Shown: piece after piece, positions 33,045 through 41,731 of the stretch
Layout of the letters: the number at the start of each line of letters is the position of its first letter
Position numbering within the stretch: position 1 is the stretch's first letter
Source: Klebsiella huaxiensis
Lineage (GTDB): Bacteria; Pseudomonadota; Gammaproteobacteria; Enterobacterales; Enterobacteriaceae
Reading direction: 5' to 3'
NCBI RefSeq assembly: GCF_003261575.2
Contig: NZ_CP036175.1
Span: 2,976,001-3,040,000, forward strand
Length of the DNA: 64,000 bases
The notes under the pieces: model-generated
Databases searched by the model: none
The model's input: the letters and a program-made list of their open reading frames with translations, nothing else
Told to the model about the DNA's origin: nothing
Position numbers and translations under genes: made by a program

Positions 33045-33149
33045 TGCAATTGAGAGATCCTCCATATTCCCTACCAAATTTTGTGTTGTAATCAAAGCGG
33101 CAGCGGTTTACACGTGCGCTGAAAGGTTACAGGTCACGCAGAGGATTAA

Positions 33150-33734
33150 CTACATAACTTGCTGTAATATCCGGACTAATTCCGCCAGACTCCCCGCCTG
33201 CATCTTCTCCATCACTCTTGCCCGATGCACCTCTACCGTACGCACAGCAATGTTCATCATCTCCGCAATCTCCCGATTCATCAGCCCTTTCACCACCAGC
33301 AGAGCCAGTTCACGCTCTTTGGGCGTCAGTTGCTGATAGCTGGCCACAATTTTCTGCCGCAAGAATGCCTCGCCGGAGACCACCAGCGCACGATCCAGTG
33401 CGGTTTGCAGCGGCTGGGCAGAAACCGGTTTTTGCAGAAAATCCACCGCCCCGCGCTTCATCTGCTCTACCGCCATTGGTACGTCGCCATGCCCGGTCAG
33501 AAACACCACCGCCAGCGTACTGTCACGCTGACGCAGCGCCTCATGAACGCCCTGACCGTCAAGCACCGGCATTCGCATATCCAACAGCACCACGCCGGTC
33601 TGATAGAGGTCGGCCTGGGCCAGAAATGTTTCCCCCTCTTCCCAGCACAACGCTTCATAACCCAGGCTTTCCAGCAGAAATGCGCATGCGCTGGTGACCG
33701 CCAGATCATCATCCAGCAGATGAATTATCGCCAT
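33150..33734 (-). CDS. ttrR: Tetrathionate response regulator TtrR
   Basis: A 194-residue response regulator: receiver domain (1-120) with acidic pocket in HLLDDDLAV, phospho-acceptor Asp in VLLDMRMP, Thr in FLTGHGD and Lys in FLQKPVS, then a LuxR/FixJ-type HTH (LTPKERELALLVVKGLMNREIAEMMN in pieces). Together with TtrS it switches on ttrBCA when tetrathionate is present. It overlaps ttrS by 26 bp and ends just before the Fur-regulated promoter of the next operon. Gene order matches the Salmonella ttr locus. Confidence 0.95.
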   Translation of the reverse strand: MAIIHLLDDDLAVTSACAFLLESLGYEALCWEEGETFLAQADLYQTGVVLLDMRMPVLDGQGVHEALRQRDSTLAVVFLTGHGDVPMAVEQMKRGAVDFLQKPVSAQPLQTALDRALVVSGEAFLRQKIVASYQQLTPKERELALLVVKGLMNREIAEMMNIAVRTVEVHRARVMEKMQAGSLAELVRILQQVM

Positions 33735-35499
33735 GGCCTCTCTTGTCCTCTTGTTGCGAAAAACTCAGCATGACGGCAATGCCGTTTTGCCCGTCAGGTG
33801 CGGCTCGGTTGATGATGTTGATCTCCCCCCGGGCGAAGCGCACCAGACGCTGACAAATCACTAATCCCAGCCCCATCCCCTCTTTCCGACGGGTTTTAAA
33901 AGGCTGAAATACCTGACTCAGTTGCGCATCATCAATACCGCCGCCGTTGTCCTGCAAGGTGATACTGACGACACCGGGTTTCCGGACGGCGCTGATCCAC
34001 AGCATTTTCGCCCCCGCCTGCGCTGCGTTGAGGATCAGATTCGCCAGCACCTGCTCAAGCAGTACCGGCGGCAATACGAGCGTCACTGAACGATCGACAT
34101 CGCTATTCAGCAGCAGTTGGGGAAATTGCTGCGGCACGCGCAGCCACTGCCAGACATGGTCAATCGCCTGGCGAACGCTAATCTGTTCCCACTCATTCGC
34201 CAGAATGGGCTCCCCTTGCGCCTGACTGACCCAGTGGCGCAGATTACGTAACGTATCCGCCCCGCGCTGGGCCTGATGGTCAATATGCTCCAGCGCGGGC
34301 AGCAACGGATGCTGCAGATCCTGTTTCTGCAAACGGATCGTACACCCTTGCGCATAATGGCGGATGGCTGACAGCGGTTGATTCAGTTCGTGGGCGAAGC
34401 CCGAGGTCATTTCACCCAGGACGCTCATCTGCCTTGCCGTTTCCAGGGCCTGCTCCTGCTCGCGCAACTGCACGGCGTTACGTTCCAACTGCCTGCCGCG
34501 CCGTCGCACCAGCAGCATCACCCAGATATAGTTTAGCGTCAGCAGCAACAGGGACAGCACGGTTCCGCCCACGATGAACCGGTGCTGGATCAGCCAGCTT
34601 TTAACATCCAGCCACAGCCGCCGCTGCTGGGGATGCTGCCGGACCTCGCGCAGAAGCGCTTCTACCTGGCTGGTCGAGGCCGACGCGCCCCAGTGAAAAG
34701 CGGCATCCTCCGGTGCATTAAACAATGCACGGGTCACCCGATCGGCCAGCGCATCGCTGACTTCGGGAAGCGCCGCAAACGACCAGTCGGGATATAGCGG
34801 CGTACTGGTCAGGCAAGGAATGACCGCAGGACGGCGAATAACCGCCACAAAATCGGCTTTATTCACCAGCCCTTCGTCGGCCATTTTTTCCAGCAGGCAG
34901 ACCGGCACAATCGCCGCCTGCACCACCTGTTCGCGCAGCAGATAGATCAGCGCATCGGCGGGAAAGCCGGTAAAACGCAGATGGAGGTCGCGCTTCGGCC
35001 TCAGCCCGGCATCGCTAAGCGCCTTCACTCCCAGCAAATAACCGCCGAAAGCCTGGGGATCGATGGCACCTACCGTCTTGCCGATCAGGTCGCTCGCTGA
35101 CGAAATACCGCTATTGCGACGCGTTAAAATCACGCTGCCTATCACGTTGCCCGTTCCGGGCGATGAGCGTAAAGACGCCAGCCAGCGCAGCGGAGAGTGG
35201 CTATTCAACTGCACAAACTGCGCCGGATTAGTCACCACAAACTGCACGGAACCCTTATTCACCGCTTCCTGCATCTGCTGTAGATCCAGCGGCTGAATAT
35301 GAAACTGCTGATCCGGTAACTGTTGGTTGAGTGTGGCTTCCAGCGGCTGCCAGTGGCTGCGGGTAAAAACCTCGCCCCGCATCGCCAGAACGCCGATATT
35401 CCATGAGTCCGCCCATGCCTGAGCATTGAGCAGTAATGCCGATGCCAGCAGCGCCAGACGTCGCCGTTTTTTTGCTCTCACCCGATTATCCCTGTTCAT
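33709..35499 (-). CDS. ttrS: Tetrathionate sensor histidine kinase TtrS
   Basis: A 596-residue membrane kinase. A signal/anchor (LALLASALLLNAQAWAD) precedes a periplasmic phosphonate-binding-like domain (about 30-300, e.g. VQFVVTNPAQFVQLNSHSPLR), a transmembrane helix (about 315-340), and the kinase core with phospho-acceptor His in SGFAHELNQPLSAI, N box NLILNAAQAG, and G boxes DNGGGI and GMGLGL. It senses tetrathionate, which forms in the inflamed gut. It is divergent from ttrBCA. Confidence 0.95.
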   Translation of the reverse strand: MNRDNRVRAKKRRRLALLASALLLNAQAWADSWNIGVLAMRGEVFTRSHWQPLEATLNQQLPDQQFHIQPLDLQQMQEAVNKGSVQFVVTNPAQFVQLNSHSPLRWLASLRSSPGTGNVIGSVILTRRNSGISSASDLIGKTVGAIDPQAFGGYLLGVKALSDAGLRPKRDLHLRFTGFPADALIYLLREQVVQAAIVPVCLLEKMADEGLVNKADFVAVIRRPAVIPCLTSTPLYPDWSFAALPEVSDALADRVTRALFNAPEDAAFHWGASASTSQVEALLREVRQHPQQRRLWLDVKSWLIQHRFIVGGTVLSLLLLTLNYIWVMLLVRRRGRQLERNAVQLREQEQALETARQMSVLGEMTSGFAHELNQPLSAIRHYAQGCTIRLQKQDLQHPLLPALEHIDHQAQRGADTLRNLRHWVSQAQGEPILANEWEQISVRQAIDHVWQWLRVPQQFPQLLLNSDVDRSVTLVLPPVLLEQVLANLILNAAQAGAKMLWISAVRKPGVVSITLQDNGGGIDDAQLSQVFQPFKTRRKEGMGLGLVICQRLVRFARGEINIINRAAPDGQNGIAVMLSFSQQEDKRGHGDNSSAG

Positions 35500-35503
35500 T
35501 ATG

Positions 35504-35517
35504 TTGTTTTAGATCAA
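35504..35517. promoter_or_regulatory. FNR-like site in the ttrS-ttrB intergenic region
   Basis: TTGTTTTAGATCAA matches the FNR consensus TTGAT-N4-ATCAA at nine of ten positions. Tetrathionate respiration is anaerobic and FNR-dependent in Salmonella, so a site here is expected. It lies about 150 bp upstream of the ttrB start and just before ttrS. Confidence 0.6.
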
Positions 35518-35531
35518 CAACCCGCCGGGTA

Positions 35532-35545
35532 TGTGGTTAACCACA
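35532..35545. promoter_or_regulatory. Perfect palindrome TGTGGTTAACCACA, candidate TtrR site
   Basis: A 14-bp perfect palindrome sits between the divergent ttrS and ttrB starts. A possible ttrB -10 (TACACT, about 35571) places it near -45, a normal activator position. TtrR is the obvious candidate; binding has not been shown from sequence. Confidence 0.45.
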
Positions 35546-35659
35546 ATAGAGCTACCCCCGCCACGATTTTTACACTGTAAATCATCAACATTCTTTATTC
35601 ATCACACGCAAACCAACGACGTGACAAATGTTTAGTTGTTGCCGCGTGAGGGAGAAAAA

Positions 35660-36388
35660 ATGGACAGCAGTAAACGACAGTTTCTGGCGCAGCTGGGCGT
35701 TCTCAGCGCTGGCGCGTCTCTGGTTCCGCTGGCGCAGGCGAAATTCCCCTTTTCGCCGGAGCGCCGTGAAGGTTCCCCTCGCCACCGCTACGCGATGCTC
35801 GTCGATCTGCGCCGCTGTATCGGTTGTCAGGCCTGCACCGTCAGCTGTGCGATAGAAAATCAGACGCCGCAGGGGGAGTTTCGCACTCACGTCAACCAGT
35901 ATCAGGTGCAGCTTGATGATGAGGTGACCAACGTTCTGCTCCCGCGACTGTGTAACCACTGTGATAATCCGCCCTGCGTGCCGGTCTGCCCGGTACAGGC
36001 CACTTTTCAGCGTGAAGACGGCATTGTGGTGGTGGATAACACCCGCTGCGTGGGCTGCGCCTACTGCGTGCAGGCTTGTCCCTACGATGCACGTTTTATC
36101 AATCATGAGACACAGACCGCCGATAAATGCACTTTCTGCGTTCACCGTCTGGAAGCCGGGCTGCTCCCCGCCTGCGTGGAGTCCTGCGTTGGCGGCGCGC
36201 GCGTCATCGGTGATATCAACGATCGCCAGAGCCGCATTTCGCAGATGCTCGCCCTGAACCATGACGCCATCAAGGTACTGAAGCCGGAAAACGGCACCTT
36301 ACCTCACGTTTTCTATCTCGGGCTGGATGAGGCGTTTGTGACGCCTCTGATGGGCCATGCTCAACCCGCACTCTGGCAGGAGATCTGA
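35660..36388 (+). CDS. ttrB: Tetrathionate reductase iron-sulfur subunit TtrB
   Basis: A 242-residue protein with four 4Fe-4S cysteine clusters (RRCIGCQACTVSC, LCNHCDNPPCVPVCP, TRCVGCAYCVQACPYD, KCTFCVHRLEAG), which carries electrons from TtrC to TtrA on the periplasmic side. The Tat signal SSKRQFLAQLG has Lys-Arg rather than twin Arg; the same departure is described for Salmonella TtrB and still works. The ATG at 35660 follows GGGAG; a frame eight codons longer is not needed. First gene of ttrBCA. Confidence 0.95.
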   Translation: MDSSKRQFLAQLGVLSAGASLVPLAQAKFPFSPERREGSPRHRYAMLVDLRRCIGCQACTVSCAIENQTPQGEFRTHVNQYQVQLDDEVTNVLLPRLCNHCDNPPCVPVCPVQATFQREDGIVVVDNTRCVGCAYCVQACPYDARFINHETQTADKCTFCVHRLEAGLLPACVESCVGGARVIGDINDRQSRISQMLALNHDAIKVLKPENGTLPHVFYLGLDEAFVTPLMGHAQPALWQEI

Positions 36389-37411
36389 ATGGCACACACA
36401 TTGATCATCGAAGAGGTGCTGGCGCGTCCGCAGGAAGTGAGCTGGCTACCGTGGGCGGTGCAGTACTTCTTTTTTATCGGCATTGCCGCCTGCGCCGCGC
36501 TCTTTGGCTGCGCGCTCCACTGGCGTAAAAATCAGAACCCGAAGCTGGAAAACCTGACGCTGCTGATCGCCCTGACCTGCGCCATTACCGCCCCGCTGGC
36601 GCTGACGGCGGATCTGCATCAGACAGCTCGTTTCTGGCATTTCTACGCCTATCCCACGCCCTGGTCCTGGATGCCCTGGGGCGCGCTGTTCCTGCCGCTG
36701 TTCACGTTGTTTTTAGGCTTGTGGTTTGTGGCGCAGTGGGTCAAGCAGCTCTTCAATAAAAGTTACAGTGTCACCAAGTGGATTGCGCTTGCCAGTGCCC
36801 TCACGGCGGTTGGCCTGTTAGTCTATACAGGGCGTGAAGTTTCTGTGGTTCAGGCACGTCCGGTCTGGTTCAGCTATGCCTTCCCACTGGCGATGTTCTT
36901 TAGTGCACTGCAAACCTTTTTCGCCCTGCTGATTATGGCAACACGCGATGATTTTCCCCTTCAGCGACGCCTGGCACGGTGGCAGCTCTCGGCGCTGATT
37001 CTGCTGGCCGTGGTGGTGGTGATGTGGGTCAGCGGCGATACCCTGTCCGGCACCGCGATACGGCAATGGTTGGCGATCTCGTCCTCAGCCCGCCATTACG
37101 CACTCGGCTGGCTGACCTTCTGGCTGATTTCGCTGCTCTTTTGCACACAGGCGCTGCGCTGCCCGTTGCGGTTGCCGCTGCGCAGTTTGCTGGTCCTCAG
37201 CGCCATGGCGCTGTGCTGGTTAATGCGATGGACGCTGCTGATTCAGGTGCAGACCCTGCCGAAATTTAACGCCCAGTTCAACCCTTACACTCTGCCCGCC
37301 GGGACCGATGGCTGGCTGGCTATCCTCGGGACGTTTGGCCTGTGGATAGCGCTGCTTATTATCGTTAGTGAAACCGTGAACGGACTCGCAAGGAGAATGC
37401 AACATGGCTAA
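36389..37411 (+). CDS. ttrC: Tetrathionate reductase membrane subunit TtrC (NrfD family)
   Basis: A 340-residue integral membrane protein with about nine helices, of the NrfD/PsrC type, which oxidises menaquinol and anchors TtrAB. Recognisable parts include PWAVQYFFFIGIAACAALFG and FWHFYAYPTPWSWMPWGALF. It starts directly after the ttrB stop and overlaps ttrA by eight bases, so the three genes are one coupled operon. Confidence 0.95.
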   Translation: MAHTLIIEEVLARPQEVSWLPWAVQYFFFIGIAACAALFGCALHWRKNQNPKLENLTLLIALTCAITAPLALTADLHQTARFWHFYAYPTPWSWMPWGALFLPLFTLFLGLWFVAQWVKQLFNKSYSVTKWIALASALTAVGLLVYTGREVSVVQARPVWFSYAFPLAMFFSALQTFFALLIMATRDDFPLQRRLARWQLSALILLAVVVVMWVSGDTLSGTAIRQWLAISSSARHYALGWLTFWLISLLFCTQALRCPLRLPLRSLLVLSAMALCWLMRWTLLIQVQTLPKFNAQFNPYTLPAGTDGWLAILGTFGLWIALLIIVSETVNGLARRMQHG

Positions 37412-40400
37412 TTTAACCCGTCGTCAGTGGCTTAAAGTCGGCCTTGCCGCAGGCGGAATAGCAACCTTCGCTCTGAGCTATCGTGATGTGGCAAAGCGCG
37501 CCATCGACGGCCTGCTTAACGGCACTTCCGGTAAAATCACCCGCGACCGGCTCTTCGGCAATGCCCTGATCCCGGAAGCTAATGCCAATACCGGATGGCG
37601 GCAAAATTCACAACAGGTCATCTCGATGACCCAATGTTTCGGCTGCTGGACGCAGTGCGGTGTACGGGTGAGAGTGGATAGCGAGAAAGGCAAAGTGCTG
37701 CGCATTGCGGGCAATCCCTATCATCCGCTTTCCCATGAACATCACATCGACTCGGCGGTGCCTTTTTCAGCCGCGATGGAACAGCTGGCAGGTGAAAATG
37801 GCCTTAATGGACGCTCAACCGCCTGTGCCCGCGGGGCGACGCTGCTGGAAGGGCTGTACAGCCCGCTGCGTATTCTTGAACCAATGAAACGCATGGGCAA
37901 ACGCGGCGAAGGGAAATGGCAGCGCATCAGTTTTGAACAACTGGTAAAAGAGGTAGTGGAAGGCGGCGATCTGTTTGGTGAAGGGCACGTTGACGGCCTG
38001 CAGGCGATTTATTCCCTGACGACGCCCATCGATCCGCAGCATCCGGGGTTTGGTCCGAAATCCAACCAGCTGCTGGTCACCAATACCAGCGACGACGGGC
38101 GCGATACCTTTCTGCGCCGCTTTGCGCTGAACAGTTTCGGCAGCAAAAACTTCGGCGCCCACGGCTCGTACTGCGGACTGGCCTATCGTGCAGGTTCCGG
38201 GGCGTTAATGGGCGATCTGGATAAAAACCCGCACGTGAAACCCGACTGGGATAACGTCAAGTTTGCTCTGTTTATGGGGACCTCGCCCGCACAATCCGGT
38301 AACCCGTTTAAACGTCAGGCCAGACAGCTCGCCAGCGCCCGCCTGCGCGATGATTTTCAGTATGTGGTTGTCGCACCGGCACTGCCGCTTACCACGGTGA
38401 TGGCTGACGATCGCGGACGCTGGCTGCCGGTGATCCCCGGGAGCGATTCGGCGCTGGCAATGGCGATGATTCGCTGGATTATCGAAAACCAGCGTTACAA
38501 CGCTGACTATCTGGCAATACCGGGCGCGCAGGCAATGCAGCAGGCTGGTGAAAAAAGCTGGAGCAACGCCACCCATCTGGTGATTACCGATGAACTGCCG
38601 GAGCTTACCGGGCAGCATTTAACCCTTGCCCACCTGAACGCGAACGCTGCCAGCGAACTGGTGGTGGTCAGTGATAGCGGTGAACTTGTCGCCGCCAGCG
38701 ATTGCCCCCGCGCAATGCTCTTTGTTACCCGCCAGCTTACGCTTGTCAGTGGGCAAACGGTCACGGTCAAAAGCAGCTTTCAGTTGCTGAAAGAGTCGGC
38801 TGAAAAGCTTACCCTCGCACAGTACAGCCAGCAGTGCGGCGTTCCGGAGAAGAAAATAGTCGCCCTGGCGCAGGCGTTCACCGCTCACGGACGCCAGGCC
38901 GCCGTGATCACCCACGGTGGGATGATGGCCGGGAACGGTTTTTATAACGCCTGGGCGGTGATGATGCTTAACGCGCTGATCGGCAATCTCAGCCTGCAAG
39001 GCGGTGTGTTCGTCGGCGGCGGCAAGTTTAACGGCGCGACCGACGGTCCTCGTTACAACATGGAGAGCTTCCCCGGCAAAGTGAAGCCAAAGGGGCTGAG
39101 CATCGCGCGCAGTAAAACCGCATATGAGTCCTCGGAAGAGTATCGCAACAAAGTGGCGGCGGGCGTTTCGCCCTTCCCGGCCAAAGCGCCGTGGTATCCG
39201 TTCGTTGCCGGGCAGTTGACCGAACTGCTTACCTCCGCGCTGGAGGGTTACCCCTATCCGCTGAAGGCGTGGATCTCCAATATGACCAACCCGCTGTACG
39301 GCGTTCCGGGACTCCGCGCGGTGGCTGAAGAGAAACTGAAAGATCCGCAACGCCTGCCGCTGTTTGTCGCCATCGATGCCTTTATGAACGAAACCACCGC
39401 GCTGGCTGACTATATCGTTCCGGATACTCACAACTTCGAAAGCTGGGGGTTCAGCGCCCCGTGGGCCGGTGTCGCCAGTAAAGCCACTACTGCCCGCTGG
39501 CCGATTGTCCCTTCCGCCACCGCCAGAACCGCTGACGGTGAGCCTGTGTCGATGGAGTCATTTTGTATCGCGGTGGCAAAGCGCCTGAATCTACCGGGGT
39601 TTGGTGACAACGCCATCACCGATGTTAAGGGTAACCGTCATCCGCTCAACCGGGCCGAAGACTATTATCTGCGTATGGCCGCTAATATTGCGTTTATGGG
39701 TAAAGGGTCGGTTGCCGAAGCCAACGCGGAGGATCTTACGCTAAGCGGTGTGCAGCGTATTTTGCCCGTTATTAGCCAGACCCTGAAAGCGGATGAAGTC
39801 CGCCGTGTGGCCTTTATCTATTCGCGCGGCGGGCGCTTCGCCCCCGATAAAAGCGGGCGGACTGATGGTCGCGTCGGCAACCAGTGGGAAAAACCGCTGC
39901 AAATCTGGAATGCGCAGGTGGCGGCACATCGCCACGCCATCACCGGCGAGCGCTACAGTGGCTGTCCGGCATGGTACCCGGCCAGATTGTCTGACGGACG
40001 TTCGGTAGATGAACTTTTTCCAGCGCAGCAGTGGCCGCTAAAACTGATCTCGTTTAAATCCAACACCATGGCCAGCGCCTCGACAGTGATCCCGCGCTTG
40101 CATCACCTTAAGCCGACAAACCTGGTGGCGCTGAATCCGCAGGACGGCAACCGTTACGGGGTGAGTCACGGCGACAGAGTACGTATTTCAACACCCGGCG
40201 GCCAGGTCGAAGCCGAAATCAGTCTGTTAAGCGGCGTGATGCCCGGCGTTATTGCCATTGAGCACGGCTACGGGCATAGGGAAATGGGCGCGGCTCAGCA
40301 CACGCTCGACGGCGAAGCGCTGCCGTTTGCAGCGCAGATAAAATCCGGTATTAACCTTAACGATCTGGGATTTGCCGATCCGACGCGCGAGGTCAGTAAC

Positions 40401-40469
40401 ACCTGGCTGGACTGGGTCTCCGGCGCTGCGGTGCGCCAGGGGCTACCGGCGAGGATTGAGCGGGTGTAG
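37404..40469 (+). CDS. ttrA: Tetrathionate reductase catalytic subunit TtrA
   Basis: The 1021-residue molybdopterin enzyme reduces tetrathionate to thiosulfate in the periplasm. The Tat signal peptide has the full twin-arginine motif (LTRRQWLKVG), and an N-terminal 4Fe-4S site is seen in MTQCFGCWTQCGVRVRV with a later Cys in STACARGATL. The rest has the molybdopterin oxidoreductase and C-terminal dinucleotide-binding domains (RISTPGGQVEAEI). Last gene of ttrBCA. The length is normal and no break is seen. The reading frame contains a Ter-like sequence on the opposite strand at 39050-39063. Confidence 0.96.
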   Translation: MANLTRRQWLKVGLAAGGIATFALSYRDVAKRAIDGLLNGTSGKITRDRLFGNALIPEANANTGWRQNSQQVISMTQCFGCWTQCGVRVRVDSEKGKVLRIAGNPYHPLSHEHHIDSAVPFSAAMEQLAGENGLNGRSTACARGATLLEGLYSPLRILEPMKRMGKRGEGKWQRISFEQLVKEVVEGGDLFGEGHVDGLQAIYSLTTPIDPQHPGFGPKSNQLLVTNTSDDGRDTFLRRFALNSFGSKNFGAHGSYCGLAYRAGSGALMGDLDKNPHVKPDWDNVKFALFMGTSPAQSGNPFKRQARQLASARLRDDFQYVVVAPALPLTTVMADDRGRWLPVIPGSDSALAMAMIRWIIENQRYNADYLAIPGAQAMQQAGEKSWSNATHLVITDELPELTGQHLTLAHLNANAASELVVVSDSGELVAASDCPRAMLFVTRQLTLVSGQTVTVKSSFQLLKESAEKLTLAQYSQQCGVPEKKIVALAQAFTAHGRQAAVITHGGMMAGNGFYNAWAVMMLNALIGNLSLQGGVFVGGGKFNGATDGPRYNMESFPGKVKPKGLSIARSKTAYESSEEYRNKVAAGVSPFPAKAPWYPFVAGQLTELLTSALEGYPYPLKAWISNMTNPLYGVPGLRAVAEEKLKDPQRLPLFVAIDAFMNETTALADYIVPDTHNFESWGFSAPWAGVASKATTARWPIVPSATARTADGEPVSMESFCIAVAKRLNLPGFGDNAITDVKGNRHPLNRAEDYYLRMAANIAFMGKGSVAEANAEDLTLSGVQRILPVISQTLKADEVRRVAFIYSRGGRFAPDKSGRTDGRVGNQWEKPLQIWNAQVAAHRHAITGERYSGCPAWYPARLSDGRSVDELFPAQQWPLKLISFKSNTMASASTVIPRLHHLKPTNLVALNPQDGNRYGVSHGDRVRISTPGGQVEAEISLLSGVMPGVIAIEHGYGHREMGAAQHTLDGEALPFAAQIKSGINLNDLGFADPTREVSNTWLDWVSGAAVRQGLPARIERV

Positions 40470-40530
40470 CGCTCTTCCTGCGGCAACGTGAGGGGCGCAT
40501 GTGAGACCGGTACTTTGCTGTTTGTCCTGA

Positions 40531-40979
40531 AAACGTAGAGGGTTTAAACACGGAGGTTTCTGGCCTTCCGTCGATGAACTTCTTGCCGGGTATGATATTG
40601 CCGCCATGCCTTTCAGCGCGCGCTTGCAGCTGTTTATCGATAAGATCATTGATGCCTTGCGTGCTCGTCCGCTGACGCAGGAAATCCTGGCGATGGAAGT
40701 CAGCAGCCCTAATGTACTGACAGAGATCCTCAACGTTTCGCTGGAGCGCTGGGGGCTGGATGTTAAAGTACGGCTGGCGGAAGGCTATCCGGGTGATGTT
40801 GAGAAGCTGAATATCATCATTACCACCCTGTTTGCGGGAATACAGTATTTTATGCTGAAGTCGAGAAGCCCCCCACCTTTGGTGGCATCGCCATTCAGGA
40901 GGATGAGGGGTGGAAATCGATTAAAGAAAGTCTCAACTGGCTATGCGAAAAAATAGTGGATGAACCCGCGCAACGATAA
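40531..40979 (+). pseudogene. Remnant of a TetR-family gene next to ttrA, with C-run frameshift
   Basis: The frame from 40531 encodes a TetR-type C-terminal ligand domain (DELLAGYDIAAMPFSARLQL, EILNVSLERWGLDVKVRLAE). After SRSPP it shifts at a run of six C (40867-40872); one more C would restore TFGGIAIQEDEGWKSIKESL and the native end DEPAQR with TAA at 40977-40979. The DNA-binding half is missing, so the gene is 5'-deleted as well as shifted. In Salmonella a TetR-type gene follows the ttr locus; this looks like its decayed counterpart. Confidence 0.75.
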
Positions 40980-41005
40980 CCGATTGTCACATTGACACCA
41001 GAGAT

Positions 41006-41713
41006 TCATTCAGCTTCCAACTGCCCCACCTCCAGTGCCTGCGCGAGGGTCATAAAATTCTGCGGGGTTTCGTCCAGATTTAGCTGCTGTAGCAGATCGT
41101 TCAGGTGCTCTCTCATCAGATCCTGGGCATGAGCTGAATCCCCGACCTTCAGCGCGGTAATGATATTGCTGTGCTCGTCGCACTGACAGTGGGTGGTTAC
41201 GTCCTGCTGATATAGCATCACTATTAGCGAACTCAGCACCATTAAATTGTTCAGGATATCGCGCAGCACGTCGTTATCGGCGATCCGCGCCATCAGCTCA
41301 TGAAACGCGCCCAGCTCATAGACAATGCGCCGTCGGTCCTGAGCGTGCAGCGACTGGTGTTCGTTATGCTGTTGGCTGGCAATCTCTTCGGCGAAAAGCG
41401 CCATTTTTTCCGGCGTGATGCAGGAAATAATCGCGCACTCGATGGCATTACGAGCAATAAATACCTCGCGAGCCTGCTTTGCCGTTGGCCGGGCCACCAT
41501 CGCGCCATAGTTAGGTTCGATAGTGACAATCCCCTGACCCGCCATGCGCTGTAGCGCCGTTTGTACATGATTACGGTTTGCCTGCAGCGCCTCGACGATT
41601 TGCGCCTCAATTAAGCGCGTTCCCGGACGTAACTTATGCTGCCCGATAGCCTGGGTGAGCGATTCCACTACCCGGTTAACTTCACGCTGCTTTGGCGTCA
41701 GTTTTTCACTCAT
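41006..41713 (-). CDS. GntR-family regulator (FCD type) of the amidohydrolase/ABC cluster
   Basis: A 235-residue regulator. The winged HTH (about 10-78: KQREVNRVVESLTQAIG, LRPGTRLIEAQIVEALQANR, VQTALQRMAGQGIVTIEP) precedes an all-helical FCD effector domain (about 95-220). FCD domains often bind a metal plus a carboxylic or ring ligand. It is the last gene of the minus-strand catabolic cluster (18-bp gap). The palindrome ATTGCTAGCAAT, found twice at promoters of the cluster, is its likely operator. Confidence 0.88.
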   Translation of the reverse strand: MSEKLTPKQREVNRVVESLTQAIGQHKLRPGTRLIEAQIVEALQANRNHVQTALQRMAGQGIVTIEPNYGAMVARPTAKQAREVFIARNAIECAIISCITPEKMALFAEEIASQQHNEHQSLHAQDRRRIVYELGAFHELMARIADNDVLRDILNNLMVLSSLIVMLYQQDVTTHCQCDEHSNIITALKVGDSAHAQDLMREHLNDLLQQLNLDETPQNFMTLAQALEVGQLEAE

Positions 41714-41731
41714 TACGTTCTCTACCTTGAT

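Noticed and set aside
33079..33097. TTGTGTTGTAATCA as a Ter site
   Set aside because: Two mismatches to the degenerate consensus, including the conserved end, and wrong orientation.
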